From: Allochromatium vinosum DSM 180 | Lineage (GTDB): Bacteria; Pseudomonadota; Gammaproteobacteria; Chromatiales; Chromatiaceae | Length of the DNA: 64,000 nucleotides | Assembly (NCBI RefSeq): GCF_000025485.1 | Contig: NC_013851.1 | Location: forward strand, 3,462,904-3,526,903 | Direction of reading: 5' to 3' | Part shown: in pieces, positions 21,049 to 26,774 of the stretch | Layout: each line of letters opens with the position of its first letter | Numbering within the stretch: position 1 is the first letter of the stretch | Translations under genes and position numbers: made by a program | Notes under the pieces: generated by a model | Databases searched by the model: none | Seen by the model: the letters and a program-made list of their open reading frames with translations, nothing else | Told to the model about the DNA's origin: nothing

Positions 21049-21371
21049 TGCGCGGCGACTTAGTGACCGTCGCCATGCAAGGCGACTTCGGCAAGCCTCG
21101 ACCTGCTCTGGTGATCCAGGCCGACCAGTTCAATGAGCACGCGACTGTGACTGTGTTGCCGCTGACCAGCGTGCTCGTTGCCGCACCGCTGTTGCGCATC
21201 ACCATTGAGCCCAGCACGGAAAATGGTTTGCAAAAGCCATTGCAGGTGATGTTGGACAAGGCTGTAACGGTGAAGCGCGACAAGATCGGCGCGGCTTTTG
21301 GGCGCATTGATGCCAATGCGATGGTGGAGGTTGAGCGTTGCCTGGCCGTGTTCTTGGGAATCGCAAAATGA
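21048..21371 (+). CDS. MazF/PemK-family mRNA interferase toxin
   Basis: A 107-residue endoribonuclease-type toxin. It begins MRGDLVTVAMQGDFGKPRPALV, the usual MazF fold opening (RGD(L/I)V ... GKPRPALV), and contains VLPLTS and the later KIGAAFGRID segment. The ATG at 21048 shares one base with the antitoxin stop; an in-frame TTG at 21045 is an alternative. The likely role is cleavage of mRNA when the labile antitoxin is lost. The composition is less GC-rich than recC but not as AT-rich as the cassettes downstream. Confidence 0.88.
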   Translation: MRGDLVTVAMQGDFGKPRPALVIQADQFNEHATVTVLPLTSVLVAAPLLRITIEPSTENGLQKPLQVMLDKAVTVKRDKIGAAFGRIDANAMVEVERCLAVFLGIAK

Positions 21372-21463
21372 GCAAGTCTTCGTCGGCTCCTGAATGGACA
21401 AACCTTGCACTGTCCGGTGGAGCTGGGGCTAACGACGTCATGATACAAACACTCAAAGATTAG
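21368..21463 (+). CDS. Small 31-codon open frame after the toxin, function unknown
   Basis: An ATG overlapping the toxin stop by four bases (ATGA) opens 31 codons ending in TAG. The peptide starts SKSSSAPEW and contains LALSGGAGAND. The coupling to the toxin argues for translation; the shortness and the degenerate sequence beyond it argue for a gene remnant. No family was recognised. Bases 21464-21527 beyond it hold an AGCGC/GCGCT inverted repeat (21462-21476) and no convincing gene. Confidence 0.3.
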   Translation: MSKSSSAPEWTNLALSGGAGANDVMIQTLKD

Positions 21464-21527
21464 CGCGACAAGCGCTTCGAACTCTTCAAAAAACGTGTCT
21501 ACAATCTCAGGGGACTTGACATGCTAC

Positions 21528-21587
21528 GCATAACGCATCGAACACCGGTCGAGCTTAGCGAGGTCCGAGTGCTTCGGCTTGTTACAT
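21528..21587 (-). repeat. attC recombination site of cassette 2
   Basis: Read on the minus strand, the 60-base site opens with R'' ATGTAAC (21587-21581), closes with R' GTTATGC (21534-21528) and contains the recurrent internal pair CACTCGGAC and ACCGGTG flanking a short loop. Such imperfect palindromes fold as hairpins recognised by integron integrases. The nuclease gene stops three bases before it. The following core GTTATGC implies a former third cassette, but no GCATAAC partner was found between here and recC. Confidence 0.85.
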
Positions 21588-21590
21588 TTT

Positions 21591-22343
21591 TCAGAATGCA
21601 GTATCAAGTTCAACTCCTCGACTACCAAGAAAGTCTATGATATCAGAGAATAACTCTGAAGTTGCTTTGCCACCTGACGTTCTAAATATCAGATGATCAA
21701 CAGAAAATCTAAAGCACTGTGCTTTTCTTGGATTATAGAATCCAGCATGAGTCCAGCGTCGCTGCCCAGTCGAAAACTGCAACGCTAGATAAATAAGTAG
21801 CTGCTTAATGTCCTGGCCGGATATGTTGCGAGATACTGTTTTAACCTCATACAGTGTGTCATCAATTGAAAGATCTGCTTTGCATACGCCTAAAAATCCT
21901 GCGCCGCAAATTGCTGGACTAAACTCGACCTCGCTGCTCTTCTGCATATCTATAAAGTAATCGTATTGCTCGGCAATTAACAAGGACTCATTTATTTCCT
22001 CTTCACATAAAACTATCTCCCCATCATCGTTCTTGTATCTTTGCAAAAATGAAACGGTTTTGTCATATGCTTCTTTTATCTTTTTTTTATCGGGCCTGAT
22101 TTCATCTATCCATAGAGAACTTTCATGGGCTAGCTTTGCAAGTTGAAAAGAGAACTCTGCAACTAAATCATGCTTTTCAACATAAGGGCTTATTGGAACC
22201 CTTATAATCTTGGTGCTTGGGCGCTCTGTAAGATCATCTAAGCTTGCCTCATTGAATACCCTAACAAATGCTGGAGTTAAGAGAGGCAAGCATTCATTCC
22301 AAAAACCTTTAAAATTTGTAGCTATATTTTTTTCAGAAATCAT
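21591..22343 (-). CDS. Predicted PD-(D/E)XK-type nuclease paired with the reverse transcriptase
   Basis: A 250-residue AT-rich gene, second in cassette 2. The region GFLGVCKADLSIDDTLYEVK (about residues 149-168) gives Asp157, Glu166 and Lys168 in D-x8-E-x-K spacing, followed by GQDIKQLLIYLAL with a motif-IV-like Gln. This is the core of the PD-(D/E)XK phosphodiesterase fold. The 145 residues before it are mostly helical. The start overlaps the stop of the reverse transcriptase gene by four bases (ATGA), so the two products should be made in a set ratio. The gene ends right at attC. I infer a DNA- or RNA-cleaving partner of the reverse transcriptase; no named family is claimed. Confidence 0.7.
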   Translation of the reverse strand: MISEKNIATNFKGFWNECLPLLTPAFVRVFNEASLDDLTERPSTKIIRVPISPYVEKHDLVAEFSFQLAKLAHESSLWIDEIRPDKKKIKEAYDKTVSFLQRYKNDDGEIVLCEEEINESLLIAEQYDYFIDMQKSSEVEFSPAICGAGFLGVCKADLSIDDTLYEVKTVSRNISGQDIKQLLIYLALQFSTGQRRWTHAGFYNPRKAQCFRFSVDHLIFRTSGGKATSELFSDIIDFLGSRGVELDTAF

Positions 22344-23941
22344 ATCGGGAATTTCATGTTTTTTTGGCTTCTAGAGGAATACCAATCTCTTATTAATATT
22401 TCTTGAGGTCGCCACGTATCTTTCGTGTGAGTTCGCCAGTGCTTTCCTTCGTCACCCAAAGCATACGACGCAATTATGAGTGCTCTTTTTTCCCATTCAG
22501 TAAACCCACTGTAGTGTCCCTTTACGTCAGTTAACCAATAGTAACAACCCCAGCTTGCCATAACCATTATTACCTGCCTTTTAATTAAGGGCTTTGTGGT
22601 ATTGTCGAAGATGTCGATAAGTATCTCTTCTTTTGCCAGCGATCTTCGTTTTGATAAAGCTAGCACATAGTAGCTGATGTTTAAATCCACACTCAGGAGT
22701 TCCGATTCAGACTCATAAAGCGAAACTAGCTGCCTATCAATATACTCCTGCCCATAATCGGGGATATCATCATAAACTCCTTTTACAGCTCTCATTACTA
22801 GAACAAATACGGGTGAAAGAACGGATAGATTTTCCGTTTGTAATAATGTAGATATAGCACCATATTTTTCATGTGGTTCTAGTGCGTAAATTGCATTAAT
22901 GGCCTGCTTAGTTACAGTTGCATCTATTGTGGTTTTTGAGACCTCCCGCCCCAATATCCCAATAATATCCACATTGTTTATAGCTGCTTTTAAAGCTTCA
23001 TAATCTTCATCAGCGGTATCTGAGTAGGGGTCGTAACGCAATGAGATGTTGAGCAATTTTTGCTCTTCTTCTGCGAGTGGGTTTGTCTTATCTGCCGGAT
23101 CAAGCATCCTTGACGTTTCTCTAAATTCCTCAGTCGTAATAATCTTAGTTTTCTTTTTCTGTAAGGATAGACCTTCATTGTGTAATTTTTCGGACAACAG
23201 AACCAAGACTTTATATGCATCAGATTTGCTGTTGCAAAAAATAGAATAGTCGTCTGCGTACCTGCAGAATTTAATGTTTCTGCGTGATAGCTGAAGATCT
23301 GTTGTTACTAAAGCTAACTCGGCCAAAATTCGAGATGCAGGCCCCCCGACAGGAAGGCCATAGGATACGTTTTTAGAAAACGAAAACAGTAAATCCATTA
23401 TTTTCTTTGGAGTTTCACCAGCCTTAGGTAGCCTTCGCAAAGCATTGTCGATTCGATGGTGATATATTCTCGGGTAGAAATCAGCAATATCGGTTACGAC
23501 AACATATTGGTAATCATGACTTATTTCCAAACTTTTCTTTTTATAATCACCCCAAGTGCTAGGTTTGAAAATTTTTGCTGTATTCTGATCCCATTCATAT
23601 CGATAGGAAAAAACGGATTCTTTTTCTATAGGAACTCTGGAAGATTCAATTTCTTCTGCGATTGATACAACCAAAGCAAGGTAATATGCATTCCAGAAAG
23701 GCTCAATTTGCGTGGCCCATCTAAACCCTGTATATCCCACTTGTGTTAATGTGTCTAATGTTGAAGGGGGAGATTGGGCCATATAGTTGTCAAAATTTGC
23801 ATGAATATCTAAGAGGATTTTTTTGCATTCAGCATGGTTATCAAAAAATAGATGCGTCTCAAATGGAAAAGGAAAAACATCGGTATCTCCATGCTTCGCT
23901 ATATTATGCAATGCGATATCAATTGCATCTTCGATCTTCAT
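22340..23941 (-). CDS. Reverse transcriptase of a probable anti-phage system, integron cassette gene
   Basis: A 533-residue AT-rich gene. RT motifs run in order: SYRYEW at 112-117; VVVTDIADFYPRIYHH at about 147-162 with catalytic Asp151; GLPVGGPASRILAEL at 195-209; and FCRYADDYSIF at 225-235, giving the YADD box (228-231). After a lysine-rich strand at about 262-267, residues 300-533 form a long helical extension, as in Abi and 'unknown group' defence RTs. Group II intron maturase and HNH domains are missing, and no retron msr/msd-like RNA has room upstream. AAGGA lies seven to eleven bases before the ATG. The insertion sequence ends 62 bases upstream and may have cut the gene off from its original promoter. 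DRT8-type two-gene systems are one possible comparison; I cannot assign a class. Confidence 0.85.
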   Translation of the reverse strand: MKIEDAIDIALHNIAKHGDTDVFPFPFETHLFFDNHAECKKILLDIHANFDNYMAQSPPSTLDTLTQVGYTGFRWATQIEPFWNAYYLALVVSIAEEIESSRVPIEKESVFSYRYEWDQNTAKIFKPSTWGDYKKKSLEISHDYQYVVVTDIADFYPRIYHHRIDNALRRLPKAGETPKKIMDLLFSFSKNVSYGLPVGGPASRILAELALVTTDLQLSRRNIKFCRYADDYSIFCNSKSDAYKVLVLLSEKLHNEGLSLQKKKTKIITTEEFRETSRMLDPADKTNPLAEEEQKLLNISLRYDPYSDTADEDYEALKAAINNVDIIGILGREVSKTTIDATVTKQAINAIYALEPHEKYGAISTLLQTENLSVLSPVFVLVMRAVKGVYDDIPDYGQEYIDRQLVSLYESESELLSVDLNISYYVLALSKRRSLAKEEILIDIFDNTTKPLIKRQVIMVMASWGCYYWLTDVKGHYSGFTEWEKRALIIASYALGDEGKHWRTHTKDTWRPQEILIRDWYSSRSQKNMKFPI

Positions 23942-23981
23942 TTGTTTTCCTTGATTTATCTGTCTTCTGGATGACTTGTAA

Positions 23982-24002
23982 ATGTAACGGCAGCCGTAAC
24001 CG
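23982..24002 (-). repeat. Distal fragment of the attC of cassette 1, split by the insertion sequence
   Basis: Contains the R' core GTTACAT (minus strand, 23988-23982), which is also the first base group of cassette 2, and one copy of the 9-base target duplication CCGTAACCG (23994-24002). Together with 25422-25490 it rebuilds an attC of about 81 bases. Confidence 0.78.
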
Positions 24003-25421
24003 CATCCCATTACACAGAACTTTAAGTGTACGATAGCGAACTGTTTTTCTGAGACATGTTGGAGCACACGATGGGCTGGGCGTCGGAAGAATTGGCCTCG
24101 ATTGATCTGGGCGACACGCGCCGCGACCGGCGTGCGATCCACTTGATCGAGCGCCTGGCCGAGCATCCGACGGCGAGTATTCCTGGGGCCTGCAACGGCT
24201 GGGCGGAGACGCAGGCGGCCTATCGGTTTCTCGGCAGTGAACGCTACGACTGGCTCGACATTCTGGAGCCGCATCGTCAGTGCACGCAGAGGCGCATGGC
24301 GGCCTATCCGGTGGTGCTGTGTCTGCAGGACACCACGGAGCTGGACTTCAACGGCCAGACGATCAAAGGACTTGGTCCCTTGAGCTACGAGGCCCAGCGC
24401 GGGATGTACCTGCATCCGACCTACGCGGTGACGCCCGAGCGCGAACCGTTGGGTGTCCTGGATGCCTGGATGTGGGCCCGCGAGCCAAAAGACGCCGACG
24501 GCCAGCGTCCGGGAGGCCCCGAGAGTGTGCGCTGGAAAGAAGGCTATGAACGGGTGGCGGACCTGGCCAGGGAGTTGCCCGACACCCGCCTGGTCTATGT
24601 GGCCGATCGTGAGGCCGACATACTGGACCTGATGGTGCGCGCTCGGGATTTGGCAACCCCCGCCGATTGGCTGTTGCGCGCCAAGCATAACCGCGCGTTG
24701 CCCGGTGGCGAGGGCCAGAAGCTGTGGGGACGTGTGCTGGACACTGAACCGCTCGGGGAGGTGCGCTTCACCGTGCCGCCTGGACGCGGGCGCACCGCCC
24801 GAACGGTGCGCCAGGAACTCTATGCGCAGCGGGTGAGCCTCTCGGACCGGCGCCAAGGTCACCTTGAGGTCACCGGCGTGATCGCGCGTGAAATTGAGGC
24901 CCCCAAGGGCGTCAAACCGATCGAATGGCGTCTGCTGACCAACCGTCGAGCCGACACGCTCGAGGCCGTCGTCGAACTGATCGAATGGTACCGGGCGCGC
25001 TGGGAAATCGAGTTGCTGTTCTTGGTGCTCAAGGAAGGCTGTCGGGTCGAGGCCCTGCAACTGGGCACTGTCGAGCGCTTGGAACGCGCTTTCGCGCTGT
25101 TTCTGGTGGTGGGATGGCGCATCGCACGATTGATGCGCCTGGGACGCACGGTGCCTGACCTGGAGGCCTCGCTGCTGCTCGAACCCGAGGAGTGGCAAGC
25201 GGCCTACATCCTGGCCAAGAAGCCCGTACCCAAGCAGCCCCCGCGACTCAACGACGTGCTGCGCTTGATCGCCCGCCAGGGCGGTTTTCTCGGACGCAAG
25301 GGCGACGGCGAACCCGGTGTAAAAACCATTTGGCTCGGTTTGCAGCGCATCAGAGACGTGGCCGCCGGAATCAAATTCGCCAGGGAATCTCATGACTTAT
25401 GAAGATGTGTGTAATGAGATG
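24003..25421 (+). mobile_element. IS4-family (Tn5/IS50-like) insertion sequence inside an attC site
   Basis: A 1,419-base element. The left end CATCCCATTACACA and the reverse complement of the right end CATCTCATTACACA match at 13 of 14 positions. The element is flanked by identical 9-base direct repeats CCGTAACCG (23994-24002 and 25422-25430). A 9-base duplication is what IS50-type IS4 elements make. One transposase gene fills it. High-GC composition inside AT-rich cassette DNA marks it as a later arrival. Perfect repeats and an intact gene suggest a recent insertion. Confidence 0.92.
24056..25402 (+). CDS. IS4-family transposase
   Basis: DDE transposase of 448 residues, apparently intact. 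The catalytic carboxylates are in LQDTTELDF (first Asp), YVADREADILDL (second Asp) and YRARWEIELLFLVLKEGC (Glu of the Y-2-R-3-E-6-K signature of the IS4 family). The N-terminus WASEELASIDLGDTRRDRR and the IPGACNGWAETQAAYRFL segment are typical of the Tn5-like branch. It is transcribed opposite to the cassette genes on both sides. The stop is 19 bases from the right end of the element. Confidence 0.95.
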   Translation: MLEHTMGWASEELASIDLGDTRRDRRAIHLIERLAEHPTASIPGACNGWAETQAAYRFLGSERYDWLDILEPHRQCTQRRMAAYPVVLCLQDTTELDFNGQTIKGLGPLSYEAQRGMYLHPTYAVTPEREPLGVLDAWMWAREPKDADGQRPGGPESVRWKEGYERVADLARELPDTRLVYVADREADILDLMVRARDLATPADWLLRAKHNRALPGGEGQKLWGRVLDTEPLGEVRFTVPPGRGRTARTVRQELYAQRVSLSDRRQGHLEVTGVIAREIEAPKGVKPIEWRLLTNRRADTLEAVVELIEWYRARWEIELLFLVLKEGCRVEALQLGTVERLERAFALFLVVGWRIARLMRLGRTVPDLEASLLLEPEEWQAAYILAKKPVPKQPPRLNDVLRLIARQGGFLGRKGDGEPGVKTIWLGLQRIRDVAAGIKFARESHDL

Positions 25422-25490
25422 CCGTAACCGGCGCATTTGTAGTGAGCGTAGCGAACGAAAAATGCGTCCGAGTTTACGGCCTTGTTATGT
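25422..25490 (-). repeat. Proximal fragment of the attC of cassette 1
   Basis: On the minus strand it begins with R'' ACATAAC (25490-25484), followed by AACTCGGACGCATTT and, after a loop, AAATGCGCCGGTTACGG. This AACTCGGAC ... GCGCCGGTTA pairing is a common layout of environmental attC hairpins. The TAA stop of the cassette-1 gene lies inside the R'' core. The site is interrupted at CCGTAACCG by the insertion sequence; the missing R' is at 23982-23988. Confidence 0.8.
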
Positions 25491-26366
25491 GTTTTCTGCA
25501 TCATGCCGTCTTTGCCAAGCTATAGCTTTCTCTCTATCCAACCACCCTCTACCTAGGCATGTACGGCAAGACCTAGCTTTAGTCAGTTTGCAATCAGGGC
25601 AATCGAAGCATTCGTGTTTTGTTAAGTCGATATTTACATTATTTGTTCGTCCTACTCCGTCACACTCGCTACAGAAAACATTAGCTAACGAACCGAGACC
25701 TTCGCAAACGAGGCATACGTAAGTAAGACGCTCAGTGCATATGCGATTATCCCTAATGCATTTACTAAGGGTATGGGTTTTGATGGCTTCATATTCTTTA
25801 ATCTTATGTTTGAAGTACTTGCGAATATTCTTTTTTGTCTCAGCTAAGTTGTCTTTTTGTTCTGGTGATAATTTTATTAGTGGTATTCCGCTACTCCCTA
25901 ATATTTCTGAATCTCTTCTGTAGGATTTTTTAATTTTATGTTCGATATAGTGCGCATCATGACCATCATATTCTACTCCGAGTGATGCTATGCGTACCGT
26001 TCTGCCACTCAAATACAGCACCATCACTAGATCAATCGAATATTTATGCGATAAATACTGAGGTATTATTTCGACTACGTAACTCTTTAGATAAGTTCCA
26101 TTGATTACTACGGATCTCGGAGATTCCTCTATATTTTCTACTGTTAGTGTATCAAAAATTGAAATTATGTTTGCAACAACTTCTATTTCAGCTTGAGAAG
26201 TGTTTTTGACTCCTTGCATGCCAACAAGAGCAATTGCAACTTCTTTCCCAGTTAAGTGTTGTATCTTGTCTAGCAGTCTGTTTTGATTTTTACTAAATTT
26301 TGTGGCTATAGCATCTAGTTTATCCAAACCTGTTATCATTTTCTTGGTAAATGTTTGTATGGTCAT
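25485..26366 (-). CDS. Cassette-1 protein: predicted VSR/DUF559-like nuclease with DnaJ-type zinc finger
   Basis: An AT-rich 293-residue gene. The middle part resembles a restriction-endonuclease-like fold: Asp112 in YSIDLVMVL, then GVEYDGHDAHY at 130-140 and YRRDSEIL with GIPLIKL at about 149-166. This is the EYDG-H...RD...GI pattern of VSR/DUF559/DUF2726 proteins. The C-terminus has four CxxC units (CLVCEGLG, CSECDGVG, CPDCKLTK, CRTCLGRG; residues 218-273), as in the DnaJ zinc domain, but there is no J domain. The N-terminal 90 residues are helical and unrecognised. The start lies 20 bases from the cassette boundary without a clear Shine-Dalgarno, as in many first cassettes. I infer a nucleic-acid-cutting protein, possibly defensive; no experimentally studied relative is known to me. 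Confidence 0.6.
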   Translation of the reverse strand: MTIQTFTKKMITGLDKLDAIATKFSKNQNRLLDKIQHLTGKEVAIALVGMQGVKNTSQAEIEVVANIISIFDTLTVENIEESPRSVVINGTYLKSYVVEIIPQYLSHKYSIDLVMVLYLSGRTVRIASLGVEYDGHDAHYIEHKIKKSYRRDSEILGSSGIPLIKLSPEQKDNLAETKKNIRKYFKHKIKEYEAIKTHTLSKCIRDNRICTERLTYVCLVCEGLGSLANVFCSECDGVGRTNNVNIDLTKHECFDCPDCKLTKARSCRTCLGRGWLDREKAIAWQRRHDAENT

Positions 26367-26385
26367 GCATGAACTGGGCTTCTAC

Positions 26386-26438
26386 ACATAACCAGTGATT
26401 GGATGGTTTCGGGCTAACCTAACACACGAAATGCAGAT
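26386..26438 (-). promoter_or_regulatory. attI-side junction of the integron
   Basis: The core GTTATGT on the minus strand (26392-26386) marks the junction between cassette 1 and the integron platform. The remaining bases up to the integrase remnant are where attI and the Pc promoter for the cassettes should lie. No convincing promoter hexamers were found, so Pc may lie inside the integrase remnant or be lost. Confidence 0.6.
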
Positions 26439-26774
26439 TTGACAATATGGCCATGGATAAAAACAGTTCTGCGGGATAACATCCGTAAAGCACAGTTTAT
26501 CCCGCAGCGTTTTGCCGATGCGGATATCCATCCAGCTCTAGCGTCCCACTTCGATTCATCCTTGACCACCACCAGAATAGCGGAGAATCATCAGCCATAT
26601 TTTCGCAGCCGGTTGCGGTTCTATCTGGACTTTTGCCGGAAGTACCAACAGGATTCCCCCATCGCTTAATCCACACCGCCTTCGATGCAACGCTCCGGGA
26701 CACAAGACAAAAACCGTGGAAGCGACAGCAAGCGCAGCAGGCCGTCGCACTATATTGGACACTGTTGACGACCG
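26439..26774 (+). pseudogene. Truncated, frameshifted integron integrase (intI) remnant
   Basis: From a TTG at 26439 one frame reads about 76 codons ending RLRFYLDFCRKYQQDSP and then a stop. In another frame the sequence continues with RQKPWKRQQAQQAVALYWTLL. Together these match the N-terminal SAM-like DNA-binding domain of chromosomal integron integrases (YLDFC-KY ... K-Q...QQ-QA--AV-LY). One frameshift lies near 26650-26665. The catalytic tyrosine-recombinase domain is absent: the homology runs straight into the recB start codon at 26775, implying a deletion. Orientation opposite to the cassettes is that expected for intI. This stretch is the only content of the 380 bases between cassette 1 and recB. 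Confidence 0.75.

Larger units (their letters stand above)
21528..26774 (-). mobile_element. Remnant chromosomal integron with two cassettes, between recC and recB
   Basis: Classical integron layout: a broken integrase gene on the plus strand (26439-26774), an attI-side boundary (GTTATGT core at 26386-26392), then two cassettes on the minus strand. Cassette 1 is at 23988-26391, of which 1,419 bases plus a 9-base duplication are a later insertion sequence. Cassette 2 is at 21534-23987. For each cassette the 5' core (GTTATGT; GTTACAT) is the exact reverse complement of that cassette's own R'' core (ACATAAC; ATGTAAC), as a free cassette circle requires. Genes in both cassettes end at or within a few bases of their attC. 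Both cassette inserts are visibly AT-rich against high-GC flanks. The integrase lacks its catalytic domain, so the array is fixed unless an integrase acts in trans. Confidence 0.8.

Noticed and set aside
20812..21527. Third complete integron cassette beyond attC at 21528
   Set aside because: No GCATAAC core or second attC-like palindrome was found between 21527 and recC; at most a truncated cassette.
23942..24002. Retron-type msr/msd RNA upstream of the reverse transcriptase
   Set aside because: Only 61 bases separate the gene from the insertion sequence, these belong to the attC, and retron-specific RT motifs are not seen.
22340..25393. Extending the reverse transcriptase upstream through the insertion sequence as one 1,017-codon protein
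   Set aside because: The extra part is antisense to the transposase; the ATG at 23941 has a Shine-Dalgarno and the RT fold starts after it.
25485..26366. Calling the cassette-1 protein a DnaJ co-chaperone
   Set aside because: The zinc-finger units match, but there is no J domain or HPD motif, and the rest resembles a nuclease fold.
26439..26467. TTGACA at 26439 as a -35 promoter element for recB
   Set aside because: No acceptable -10 hexamer at 16-18 bases; the AT-rich GATAAA is only 12 bases away.
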